This document shows, one piece after another, positions 9,986-21,900 of a DNA stretch of 64,000 bases. Origin of the DNA: Adineta vaga. Lineage: Eukaryota; Rotifera. Numbering within the stretch: position 1 is the stretch's first letter; the number at the start of each line of letters is the position of its first letter. Where the stretch lies: NCBI GenBank assembly GCA_021613535.1, contig CP075496.1, positions 496,001 through 560,000 of the forward strand, given 5' to 3'. A program made the translations under genes and the position numbers. The notes beneath the pieces are model-generated. The model worked only from the letters and a program-made list of their open reading frames with translations. It did not search any database and was not told the DNA's origin.

Positions 9986-12900
9986 CTAAGAAGAGGGTGG
10001 ATTAGGTAAAGAAGGTGTTAATGATCCTGATTTTTTAAAAAGTGACCAAGGTGTTGATGGTGATTTACGAATTGGACGATGAATTTCATTTGTTGTTGAA
10101 TTTGTTTGTGTTGATATTGATGGTGCTGCTAAAAATAATCGACTTAATTTTTTAAATGTTTCACCTTCTGTTGATGAATCTTTTCGTTTTTTTCTTCTTT
10201 TTAAATTTTCATTCGAATTTTCATCATGTTTTATTGATAAACTTGATTGACTATCTTCATCTGTTGTTGAATATTCATCACTTGATGGAACTGGTGTATT
10301 ACGATCAATATAATCTTTTAAAACAGCTGCATCACGTTTTAAATCATGTCTTGTTGAAATTATTGATGGATTTTTTCCTAATTTATTAAGTCTTTCAGCA
10401 GCAACTGATTCCATTGTTCGTCTCATTAATGGATAAGATTCAAGTACTGATTCAAATTGATATGAATCTAATGAATATAAATTACAATATGTTACACAAC
10501 GAACACCTGCAACACGTTTAGCTCGAGTTAATAAACAAATTTCTAAAAAGAAAAAACACAAAATCTTTGAATAAAATTTAAAAAAACAAACCTCCAAAAT
10601 ATGATCCATCTGAAAGTGTTGTTAAAACCGTTCCATCTGATTTAATAATATCAACAATTCCTTCCTGTATAAAATACATTTTATCTCCAATTGTTCCTTC
10701 ACTAATTATTTGATCACCTGGTTGAAATACTTCAAAACATAATTTTGTAACAACATCAGAAACAAAATTTGGATCAGCATTTGAAAAAAATGGAACTGAT
10801 GAAACAAGTGCTCGACAATTATAATTAATAACATCCTTTAAATATTATAAAATAGAACATTTTTTCAAAGAAAACAAAACAGATAGAAAAACAAACCAAT
10901 CTTAATCTTTCTGAAAGTTCATTTAAAATCGTATCTTCATGAAAGATTTTTCCTTGATAACGATGTTCATAATAATCTGATATTCGATTTCTCATTTCTC
11001 GAGGTAATTTTCTCCATGCCATATATTCTTCAACTTGTTTATACTATTTAATAGAAAAAAAAAATAATATTTAAAATAAAATGTTCTTCTCTTAATTTAC
11101 TTTTTCATTATATAATCTTCTTGATGTATCAAAACTTTGAACAAGTGCTGAAACATGACCAATCGTAACAGCATAGCACATTGCACCAATAACTAAATTA
11201 ATTCGATAAAAAAATTCATCAAACAAAAAAACAAGAATCATTTTACCCATTGAAAGCATTGTTAACCACATATCAACATAACTTTGTGGAGGATATCTTC
11301 CATAACCAATACATAACATATGTGAAAGTGCTTTAAATAATGCAACTGTATATTGTTCAGTCCATGGTGCAGTTTGAAGACCATTCAATGAAACCCAACA
11401 ATCAGCTGGGAAATTTTGAAACATTGGAATCATAAATTGTAAACAACCATTCCAATGTGCCAATAAAATGATTAATGCGATTAAATTTAATATTCGCATT
11501 ACCATACTTGCAATTGATAAAAACTAAATCAAAAGAAAATATTTCTTTCCTTTCTTTTTTACTCAATAAGAAAAGATAAAAATAAATTCATCGATTGGGC
11601 AGGAAGATCTTTTTCTCCTATCCCCTCGAATAGTGATCATGCAGGTTTGAGTTGTGATGAGAATGATATAAACATGCAAACTAAGTTTGTTTTTTTTTTG
11701 AGAAATAAAAGAAAGAAAAAAAATCAAACGGACCTGTTTCACATGCACCTAGAATATATATAATAAATCATAAAAACAAAGAATAGAATTCATGCAATAG
11801 AGATTAAAAGAATTATAAATAAAATTTCACATCAAATTCAATCGACAAAATAATAAAAATCAAACTAAATTGTTTTTCACCCAAATAGGAAGATGAATGC
11901 GCAGGAAATTGGCCAGACGTAATTCTATCCATCGATATCTGACTCGATGTCGCTAGATTTATATACAAGAGATCTTCTCTGCCCTATTTTTCTCACTTAT
12001 TTGAAATCAAAAAAAAAAAGAAAAACCAAATGTTTCTTTGCTCACCTCTTCCCATTGATGAATATATCTGACAAGACGTGATAAACGAAGTAAACGTAAT
12101 AATGATAATAATTTAACAAGTCGAAGAACTTTTATAGCTCGACCTGTTCGTGCAATTGTATATCCTCCGGAATGTTGATCTTTTGTATCAAAAAATAAAA
12201 ATAAATAATCAACTGGTAATGAACTAAATAAATCAACAAAAAACCAAGTTTTTAAATAATTTTGTGCAATTAAATGTGGTTCTAAGATGATTTCATCAAT
12301 ATAATCATTTCCTAAGACACCTAAAAAAACAAAAAAAAATTTTCTCTTTGAAAAAAAATCCAAAACAAAAATAACCTGTTCGAAAATTAACAACAATATC
12401 AAAAAGAAAAAAAGCATCAGAAATAATATTAAAAATAATCCAACGTGCTGAATTAATTTCATCACTGAAAAATGCAATTGCAACTGGAAGTACAATAACA
12501 TTTGTTATTAATAAAACTAACATTATTAAATCCCAATAAAAACTACAAGAAGAACAAAATCATTTTCCTTTCTTTTTTTTTTCATTAGAAAAGTAAAAGA
12601 AATTTTTACCGAAAATTTGAACATGGATGAATAATACAATGTCCAGCTCTTTGTTGTCTTAAACGTTCTTTTAAAAGACCTTTACGACTTCCAAATAATT
12701 TCATAGCTAATTTATTATCACTCGGTTTTAATAAATCCATAAAATAATTGACAATTGTTGAACCTTGTTTAATTGTTGTATCAATACTTGATCTTTGATC
12801 ATCATTTTGAACATTTGTTGATGAACATATTTGATCATCAGGAATTGAATTTATTCCAAATTTATTTTCATTATAATTAAAATCTTGAGATTCAATTGTC

Positions 12901-13463
12901 ACTTTTATTGGAGGATTTGTTGGAATAAAATATTCTTCTGATGATTGACAATTTGCAATTGTATTTCGATGTGAATATTGTCGAAAAGAATTTTCTTTTG
13001 GTAAACTTAATTTAATTCTTGTATGATTTATTTCATTGGAATTTATTTGATCAATTGGATAAGATTTAATTTCATTAGAATTTAAATCTTGTTTTGTTGG
13101 AAGAGAAAGTATTGTTGATCTTCGTGGAGATTTATTTGGTAGAAATGTTTTGTAAGGAAATGCTTGAAGAGATTGACGAGGATCAGATATCGATCGTTGT
13201 TCTTTCTTTGATCGATATGATGGAGAATAAGAGAAAGATGATGGATAAACTTCTTCTTCCATTAATACAGATGAAACATTGCATCTGCTTTCATTTCTAT
13301 TATCGATAATTCTTTCCATATCTATTTGGATTGAAAATTAAATTTGAAAAAGTTTTCTTAGTTTTTATTTTATACTTATTTCTTGTTTTTGATGATTAAT
13401 TAAATCTTTTGAATTGAAATGAACATTTTCCAAATGAGAATCATGATTTGATAAATTCGACAT
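9986..13463 (-). CDS. HCN: Hyperpolarisation-activated cyclic-nucleotide-gated cation channel
   Basis: Exons on the minus strand: 13376-13463, 12610-13321, 12376-12542, 12046-12320, 11247-11523, 11101-11192, 10897-11043, 10592-10835 and 9986-10542, about 852 aa. Order: a low-complexity Ser/Asn-rich N-terminus; the HCN domain (LFGSRK..., HCIIHP, FRFYWDLIM); S1 near residues 271-291; S2 about 299-322; S3 about 342-362; S4 about 374-405 with Arg/Lys every third position; S5; pore with filter CIGYG at 485-489; S6; a C-linker ([17 protein letters not shown]); and a cyclic-nucleotide-binding domain ([29 protein letters not shown]). It should be a plasma-membrane Na+/K+ pacemaker-type channel. The phosphate-binding segment reads KRVAGVR where vertebrate HCNs have RRTASVR, so the usual Thr is Val. 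An untranslated exon end (acceptor before 13477) precedes the chosen ATG. The intron at 11193-11246 is 54 nt, in frame and stop-free. The 522-bp intron 11524-12045 is unusually long here. Confidence 0.95.
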
Positions 13464-13477
13464 GAATTTTTGTTTAT

Positions 13478-15490
13478 CTAAAAGAAAATACAATCTATTA
13501 GTTTTCTATTCGCTTCAATCAACTGATGATATTTGTCATTTTCAATGAACTGAAATTATCTGTTTCTCTAATAATTTATATATTAAGAATATTTAAATAA
13601 GAAGAAAAAAAAAGAGATCTTCTTCTTTTTTTTATTAAATTATAATATATTTCTAAAGTAAAAAGAATATTTTCCAAGAATAATTTCTTTTTCATCTAAC
13701 AATCAATGGTTTCTTTCTTATCTCAATTTAAGTGGTTTCTTCTTCTAATCACTTGTATAATTTCTTCTATGTCAATTGTATTTGAATAAAACGGAAAAGG
13801 AAAAACCATGATGACTTACTTTGTATATTTTGTTCTTTGTTCTGAAAGTAAAGATTGATCTATTGTCTTATTTGAAGAAAACGAGAGAGAGATAGAGAAA
13901 GAAAGAAAAGGACACGGTGGGTGAGGAAAACGACAAGAATAAGAACAAACAAAAACAACATCTGCAGGGTGTTTGACAGAAGAAATAGATAGATGCATTG
14001 CAGAAATATACAGGGTTAAAGCAACTATTCATAGATTAGTGTCAAACGATACAAGATGTGATTATAAATTCTTCAAGAAATATTATTTTGAAAATATAAA
14101 CAAAATCATCAAGAAGAAACAAATCGTTCTTCTTTTACCTGTTTTCTTATTCAAATAATCCTTGATCTTTCTTCTTCTTCTTTTTTTAAGATGATCAATA
14201 ACATTAGTCGATCGTTTATTCTTTTCTCCGATTAATCAATAAAGAAAGAAAATACGAGAAATTATCAAAGAATACCAAATAAGAATTTTCTTCTTTTCTT
14301 ATAAAAAAAAGAAGCAAAGTTCTCTTTTCTAAATTGGTTAATGTTTTATGACAATTAGACAAATATAGAATCTTCTTATATAAACAAATATCTCTTCTCA
14401 TGTTCTTCATGTTAATCGACAAAAAACGAATATTAATAATCAATCTTTCCAACCTGTCAAACAAAATCAATGAATATTTATTTATAAAGATAAAAAGAAA
14501 GACGGAAGTGAAATATTGTTTCTCATTTTTACAAAATTCTTTAACACTTTTCTTCTTTTTTTCTTTTCAAAAAAAAAGAAGTTATTTATTTCTAACAGAT
14601 TTTTCTTTTCTTTTTTTTATATTCTCATTCGAGAAAGAGAGAAATTTAATATATCTTCTCTACTTTGATTTTGGAATGTCTAAATAGATCTATTTATTTA
14701 TATAGTAATGAAGAAAAGAAGAAAAAAATGTATCTTATCAAAATATATAATTAAGAGACATGACATGTCTTTGATGATAACATAAGATATGATATATACT
14801 ACTTATGATTTTTTTTCTTGAAAGAAATCAATAACTTTCTTATCTATTAGTTATTCATCTTACATAAATAGAAATAATAAAATTCATTGAAATCAATATC
14901 ATTAATTAGATTTCTTATCTGAAAAGAATTTTTTCTTTCTTTCTTTCGATTAAATTCAACATGATTATTTATCTTCTTAATATTATTAAAAAGAAAATCA
15001 TTTCTTTCTTTCTTTTCTTATAATAAATATCAATTTACATAAAAATATTCAATCGAATTTCTTTCGTCATAATCGAATAGATTTATTAATGAAAAATGTC
15101 ATAATTTATCTGTCACGCATTGAGATTATCTAATAAAATCTCATTTGATTTATCAATATCGTAATAAAAAAAAAATATCCATCATTAGTTATGTCAAAGT
15201 GAAGAAGATTCTTTATAAAGAAAGTAATTTCTTTTCTCTCGAAATAAAAGATCTCTTGATAAGATATTCTAATTGCCTTATTATCATATACTCTTGAAAA
15301 TAGAATAGAAAAATCTCTTTTAGAATATTAAATACAATCATTTCAATGATTTTGTTTTTCTTCAATAAGTTTCTAACGACATCTTTTGTTTTAGTTATTA
15401 ATTGGTTAAGTTTTTTTGTTCCAATGAAATTTATTTTAACTGAAAATAATAATAAATAAACGAAAAGAAAAAAAGATCTTGTTCAATTCA
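13478..15490. other. Long AT-rich spacer between divergent HCN and TM2D2
   Basis: Divergent intergenic region that must hold both promoters. It is rich in poly-T/TTTCTT runs and GA-rich patches (for example 13880-13915). Open frames at 13973-14158 and 14400-14687 are low-complexity and not credible genes. No repeat family was identified. Confidence 0.5.
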
Positions 15491-16163
15491 ATGATAAATT
15501 TCATATTTCTTATCTTTTTCTTCGGTTATATTCATTGTTTAACTTATCAAGATGAAATTATTGTTTCCTTAAAAGAAATTGAAGAAATCTATGATGAAAA
15601 TATTGATCCATACAATCCATTAGTTCCATGTGATTTTCTGTAAGAATATTTTGAATAAAAAACTAGAATAAATTCTTTGTTTTAATTTTTAGTCCATCTG
15701 ATTATTATGAATGTGAATCAATAGAAGATATACCTGAAAATGAAACACGATCATGTCAAGTAAAACTATTCAATTGATTTAAGAAAACAGAATTCATCTT
15801 TTTTTCTTTGTTAAGAAAAAGAATGGTCGTCGTTTTGGTGGTGAAAAATATGTTGAAGTTGAACATACATCAATACGTTGTCGAATTTATGATGGAATTC
15901 ATTGTAAAGGAAATCGTACATTTTTCATCGATAATATTCCTTGTATTAAATATTCATCACATTATTTTCTTTCAACTTTATTTTATTCAATATTTTTGGG
16001 TTTATTTGCTGTTGATCGATTTGCACTTGGTCACATTGGAATTGCTGTTGGAAAAATGATAACACTTGGTGGTTTAGGTCTTTGGTGGATTATTGATATT
16101 ATTTTACTTATTTCAGGTAAATTAATGCCACAAGATGATTCTAATTGGATTATTCAACATTAA
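15491..16163 (+). CDS. TM2D2: TM2 domain-containing protein (TM2D2/amaretto type), intact copy
   Basis: Three exons, 15491-15639, 15693-15759 and 15816-16163, 187 aa. Signal peptide at residues 1-17 ([16 protein letters not shown]). Luminal region with paired cysteines ([28 protein letters not shown]). Then two membrane segments of the TM2 domain separated by the conserved DRF loop ([16 protein letters not shown]), [13 protein letters not shown], and the diagnostic C-terminus LMP.D.SNW. The SNW ending and the spacing place it nearest TM2D2 rather than TM2D1 or TM2D3. TM2D proteins are endomembrane/surface proteins linked to Notch signalling in flies. A diverged copy lies at 18351-18957. Confidence 0.9.
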
Positions 16164-16353
16164 CTTATTGTTTTTGTTTTTTCAATTTCACCATCTCATT
16201 TAAAAGTAATTTCTTTTGTAAATAAATCAATAGTTTTCTAAAAAATACTTCATTTTACAAATGAGTAAATCAAATCTGTAATTCTAAAATAAACTTTCAA
16301 ATAAAGCAAGATCAGGCTTTCCTTCAATGTCAATGTTTTTTGTATCATCGAAC
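16164..16353. other. Spacer between TM2D2 and the QNG1 remnant
   Basis: Short AT-rich sequence containing AATAAA-like signals for the TM2D2 transcript. Nothing else seen. Confidence 0.4.
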
Positions 16354-16500
16354 GATGGAATACATATATTAAACGCTGAATATTATTCTCGTACGACGAT
16401 AAACGATTTAGAAAAGATATTTCGACCAATGGAAAACATAACCATTATCAATGTTAAATAAACTATTGAATGTTTTACATGAAACTGGTTCGATTCTTTC
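16354..16500 (+). pseudogene. QNG1 exon-4 remnant
   Basis: The plus-strand reading DGIHILNAEYYSRTTINDLE, then KIFRP, matches QNG1 exon 4. A frameshift and stop follow, and LNVLHETGSIL is recovered in another frame. Its orientation and position relative to the minus-strand MED8-like pseudogene at 16937-17546 reproduce the 1-2.6 kb arrangement in inverted form. Possible exon-5 traces near 16545 are too weak to claim. Confidence 0.85.
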
Positions 16501-16936
16501 TCAATTTCTTATTTAATATCTCATTAATTTGTTTTTCATTTTGAAAGAATATGATGAATATGTTTGTAATTGAATCTAACAAGTTTGGAAATTCACTGAT
16601 ATGTTAAAAAATAATTCTTGCCAAATTTCTATCTTATAAAGAGTAAATTATTTATTACAAAATGCTTTTTCATTGGTTCAAATAAACGTTTATTTTGTGG
16701 GAATTTGACTAAGTCAAGATGGAATTTCTTTTTTTTCAATTTTTCATTCACATCCAAAGTTTTGAACTGCATTAGAATCAATGATACCTAATAATTACAA
16801 AAGAAACTTTTTGTGTCAGTAATATGTAAGAGTTTAAGAACCAAAGCACAAAAAAATAACATGAATATGAGAAGTTTTAACAAGAACTTGGATAACACCC
16901 CCAAAGAAAATAAATTGCTATATCAAAGCTGCATCT

Positions 16937-17546
16937 TCAATAAGCTAATGTACCCTTGTTTTCATTAACATGAATATCTATTAAAAAGAAAAATGATTAA
17001 AGTGCACTTGAAGAAAATAAAATTACATTCGAGATTTCTTAACTCATTGTTGAGTATACCAAGGTTAAATGAAATTTGATGTACAATTTGAAACAAATTC
17101 ATCCAATAGTATCTTTATTGTCGATGTACGAACATGCTGCCAGGTTTGTTTTTACTTGTTCATATTCACCGGACAAGCGCGTTTCTTCTGATTTTAAACG
17201 TAATAACTAAAATATGAAAATAAAGAGTTTTGAATAAATTCGTGCATCTCTTATATTAAAAAAGATGAACAATCTGACGGAAAAAGACTCCAAAGCAAAA
17301 CATACTTTTTCTAATATAGGAGATATTGCCATCTTCTGTTTGCCTTTCGATTTTAGCAATTTCTATGCTTGTCGTCATACTCATCTCTCATTTATGTACG
17401 GAAAATTCATTTAGACGACTTTTTTCTTTATGACGGATGTCGTCCGCAAAAATGAAAGTGATTTAAACTTACGATTGTTCGACGTCGATGCCACCTTTCT
17501 GTCCAAAATATTTATATGATTAATAAAGTTCAGGATCCAATGACAT
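16937..17546 (-). pseudogene. MED8-like gene, copy 3 (decayed, inverted)
   Basis: All four exons of the MED8-like gene are recognisable on the minus strand: 17473-17546 (MSLDPELY, then an in-frame stop and a 1-nt loss before RRRTIV), 17306-17332 (micro-exon MAISPILEK), 17027-17206 (LLRLKSEETRLSGEYEQ..., with a frameshift before MNLFQIVHQISFNL) and 16937-16977 (YIHVNENKGTLAY, stop). Splice sites match the positions in copies 1 and 2. At least one premature stop and two frameshifts make it a pseudogene. It is closer to copy 2 than to copy 1 in exon 3. Confidence 0.85.
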
Positions 17547-17634
17547 TTGTGTAAGAAAAACGAAGATTAATAAATATGTTTGAAACAAAAAGAAACAATA
17601 TAAACAATTTGTTAATTTTATTTTCAACCCAGGT

Positions 17635-17920
17635 CGAACGATGCGGTCCGTATACGATCTTTACGATATAAAAACGTATACTCTACTGGCCGTAACACTG
17701 ACCGTATTGTCGGGCGCAGTAATACGGTCCGTTCTGTATCCGTACATAGCCGAAAAGTAGCCGTTTTGGAGGAGAATACAGTGCGTTTACGATGCCGTAA
17801 ATCTGTGCCCGTGATTACGGAACAAAACGGTTCCTTTTCGGCCGTAAAGACACCGTTTTGTCACGGTTTACATTCCGAAAACGCATTGTAAACGACTCCG
17901 TTTTCAACGATCCGGGAACA
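17635..17920. other. GC-rich island of repeated CCGTA/TACGG and CCGTTTTG motifs
   Basis: In an otherwise very AT-rich region, this stretch is packed with CCGTA, ACGGTCCG, GGCCGTAA and CCGTTTTG and their reverse complements, in both orientations and irregular spacing. It has no credible ORF. It begins with CCAGGTCGAAC, a string that also opens a GC-richer patch at about 40604. It may be a satellite remnant or the interior of an unknown element. Confidence 0.6.
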
Positions 17921-18350
17921 AACAATAAACACACGTGCACCTCACCTATGTTTTGTTTCTTAAGATGATTCAAAATCAAAACATGCATTTTCTATACTAT
18001 ATGTGTTTCCAACGCCAGCCTAGATTAGTAAACGATGACTGATTCAAGAAACATTTTCCTGATTCTATTCAATTCTATTAAAACAGAAAATATTTTATTT
18101 AATGAAATTTTATTCCATTAAGAGTAAAAATTCTTAGTAGAACTAAGGGACTCATGTAATTAAAATTGGTTTATTTAATTAAAATCAATTTCAATTTCTA
18201 ATCAAATTTTTAGATATGTTCTTAGTGACATCTTTTATAAATTTTTCTATTGAATAATTTCTTATTCGAATGAAGTTTATTTATCTCTGTTCAGAAAGAA
18301 ATCAGAAAGACAATAAATAAAATGTAAATAAATATCTTCAATCAAATAGA
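17921..18350. other. Spacer upstream of TM2D2 copy 2
   Basis: AT-rich. The last about 100 bp partly resemble the upstream flank of the intact TM2D2 copy (repeated TTCTTATT/GAATGAAGTTTATTT-like blocks). Nothing else seen. Confidence 0.4.
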
Positions 18351-18957
18351 ATGATTTCATTCATTTATTCATTCTAATTTATTAATTTTATTCATTGTTT
18401 AACATATCGTGAAGAAATTATTGTTGATAATGATAATAATATCAATCCATATAATCCGCTTGTTCCATGTGATTTTCTGTAAATTATTTTATTTAAAAAT
18501 AAAATTTAATAAAAACAAATAAATTTAGTCCATCTGATTATTATGAATGTGAATCAATAGAAGATATACCTGAAAATGAAACACGATCATGTCAAGTAAT
18601 TATTTTGATTTATTTCGTTGATATATTTTATTTTTCTTTGTTAAGAAAAAGAATGGTCGTCGTTTTGGTGGAGAAAAATATGTTGAAGTTGAACATACAT
18701 CAATACGTTGTCGAATTTATGATGGAATTCATTGTAAAGGAAATCGTACATTTTTCATCGATAATATTCCTTGTATTAAATATTCATCACATTATTTTCT
18801 TTCAACTTTATTTTATTCAATATTTTTGGGTTTATTTGCTGTTGGAAAAATGATAACACTTGGTGGTTTAGGTCTTTGGTGGATTATTGATATTATTTTA
18901 CTTATTTCAGGGAAATTAATGCCACAAGATGATTCTAATTGGATTGTTCAACATTAA
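18351..18957 (+). pseudogene. TM2D2 copy 2, lacking the DRF loop
   Basis: Exons 18351-18478, 18529-18595 and 18646-18957 correspond one-to-one with the intact copy. The ATG aligned with that of copy 1 runs into an in-frame TAA after eight codons, inside the signal peptide. Exon 3 is missing 36 nt, exactly one unit between two GCTGTTG direct repeats. This removes 12 residues including the conserved Asp-Arg-Phe and shortens the loop between the membrane segments. Exons 2 and 3 are otherwise almost identical to copy 1, whereas exon 1 and both introns have diverged. It is most likely a pseudogene; a shortened protein from another start cannot be excluded. Confidence 0.85.
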
Positions 18958-21900
18958 ATTTTCATTGAATTGAAATAAATTTTCTATATGAGATTTTATA
19001 TCAATAAATTTATGTCTTTTTTAATTAATATTTCATTGTCTTCTATCCATCACAATTCTTCGTTAGTTTTGTCATACTCTAACTTGCAGTAAATCGATTC
19101 AGATTCGACAACAATTCAACAGAGTTTACGAAAACTTGAAATGATCCATTAATAATTACGGTAGTTCTTTGAAAAACAAGATAATTTAGAAAGAAATAAG
19201 AACAGTTGATCCTGCTGGATTCTTATACACAGTGATGATCATTAGATTCAGCGAATAAAACAGCTGAATCTAGTTTTAGTATCTTGACTTTACTTTGTGT
19301 TTATTCTTTGTAATTCTATGAATAACGATTTTAATTGATCAACCCTATTGAATTTTTATTTAGAAAAATCAATTTATATATTTGATTTCTTATCAAGATA
19401 ATCAATTATCAGATAAGAAAACAATTCACATCTTTTAACTGATCTTCATTCTTTCAATTCAATGAAAACTTTTAGAATAAATCGAAATCTTTAACGATAA
19501 TTCTAAAGAATCTCAACATATCTTTATTTTATCTTAAGTCAAAGAAAACAGCGTTATATCACATCAATACGATCGTAAACGATGCTATTCGTACAATACT
19601 TTTTATCCTGAGATCTGAAGAATATCTTGAAAATAATGAAAAGAAAAACCCGTTTCTTCAATATAGAAAAGTATCTTGATCAGATAAAATTGAATAAACT
19701 TTGTTTTTGTCAATTAAAACAACTAAAAATGTCTTGAATTAATTTCTTGTGATGAAAAATCGATTAATTGAAAATATCCTTGAAGAAAAATATGCAAATG
19801 AAAAGAATATTTATTCATTTTCTCAATCATTAAGTACCTGATGATGTTTTCATTGAATTTTTATGGCAAAGTCAGTAAAACAGTAATGTCTAACATTTAT
19901 ATGTAAATGTTTGAAAGAATAAAAATAATTATAAGTTCAAAATATAAAATTAAATCGATTTTAAAAAGAAAAAAAGATGATTAGTATGATTAGATCTATT
20001 GAAAAAGAATAATGAACAATCTTGAATCTAAAGAATCTTCTTTCAATCAAAGACATGTTGGAAATAAAAAAACGAAAGAGTCCATTCATTAATCATTCAT
20101 TTAGACAATTGAAAATAATTCCACGTTTTTTTTTCTTTTCTTTTTGATAAATCATAACGAAATCTGATTGAAGTACTTCTTTTCTTCTTTAACGGATCTT
20201 TTTATCGAAATATTTATCGGAATATTTTGTTAGAGAAAAAGAAATGAAGAATGTTTTTAATTATTTAATAACATAAGAAGAAGAAAAAGAAGAAAGAATA
20301 TTTCTATTGAATAGAAATCGATGGAGCTTTTTTTATTAGAAGAAGAAGAAGAAGGGAAGAAAAAAAAGCAAAAGAATAAGAATCTTAGTAGTATGAGCAA
20401 TTAACTGTCTATTTCATTGATTAGACTAAAAGGAAAAAGAGAAGAGAGGAAAAAAAATGGAAGTTGTCATAAGGAAGGTTTTCTCTCGTTCTTGTTCTCT
20501 GATGTTGTCAGTGCCGCAATCGAGCAAATGAGTTAGTGTCTCGCTCGATGCCGTTGTCCGTGTTGACAAACAATTTCTCTCTCGTCTCTCTTCGTCGTCA
20601 TCGTAATCAATGTATTGCAAATTATATTAGGTGGTGCCCGTGCCTTTTTCTTCTCTATCCGTGCATCTATTTCTTTTTTTTTTCTTTCTTCTTCGTCTTG
20701 TTCTCCTGACATCCAGAACATAACTAGTGACTGACCCATTAGAGTAAATTTCTCTTTTTTCTCATCTCGATAGAATCTTGTCTTTCGTGTTTTGCTCATC
20801 GATCGTTAACAAAGAAAGAAGAAGAAGAAGAAGAAGACGAATAATTTAATCGGCTTCCATCGATTTCTAACAAGACAATAAAAAAAAAGAAGAGATGCAG
20901 TTTTCTTTTCCTTTCATCATTGTAACAATGTCTTTCTGTTTTCTATATGAAAAAAAAGTCAGAGTTATGTGGATCATTCAAACTATAAGTTCTCTGTTAA
21001 GTGTCTCGTGTTACATGATTAAACCAGTCGGTGTGCCGTTCGTTATTCAACCATCTTTTAGTTTAATCAAATGACCACCACGCCTCAAATATGAAAAGAG
21101 AGAGAGAGAGAGCAAGAGAAAAATTGTTGAATTTAATGGAGCGACGCGCCATCATTGAATCAAATCGAAGTAAGAGTCGTCAAACGAACGAGTATGCACA
21201 TACACACAGACGACCGACGATTATAAATTGTCAATGATCTCTCTTTCTCTTCTCTCTTATATGCACCACCATCTACTGTGCTTCACCGGCAACAAGCACA
21301 GAGAGTCATAATGACTATCGGGCAGAGAAGAGAGAGCAAGGAAATTTTTGCGTTCTTTCTCTTTCGTCGCTATTCAGTTGATTAGGTAATCATAGATAGA
21401 GACAAAGCTCGATGTTGTGTTTTTTTCTTCTTTTCTTTCTTTCTTTTTTCTTCTTCTGTATGTATGTCTCAACACCATCGATCTAAATGAGAATGAGGTG
21501 GTTCGACTGTAATAACGAAAGGTACATATATGAAGAAATATTCGAATGAGTTGAGAGTATTCAATGTTTTTAATCATTTTTGTTCTGGTCCCGAATCGAA
21601 CATCGTCGAGAGGCACATATTCGTCGATAAACGGAACTCTCTTTTTTTTCTAATCACATTCATCGTCCTTATTCATTAAATTACTCTCTCAGTTCTTTCC
21701 TAGAAAAAGGAATAAGAAGAAGGCGAAGAAGAAAAAGGCACAAGTAGAAGCAGCAGCTAGCAATTAGACAACAACAAGTCTTTCTCTCTCTCTCTCTATG
21801 TTGGTGCAGTGTGATTTGATTTGAGCAGCATGGTTGCCTGCCTCAGCTCAATACAATAATCATTCTCGCTGTTGCTGTCGTCTCTCGCTCGTTAGCGCAC

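Noticed and set aside
14216-14687. Overlapping ORFs on both strands in the HCN-TM2D2 spacer
   Set aside because: Low-complexity Phe/Leu/Lys translation from poly-T and poly-A tracts, mirrored on both strands.
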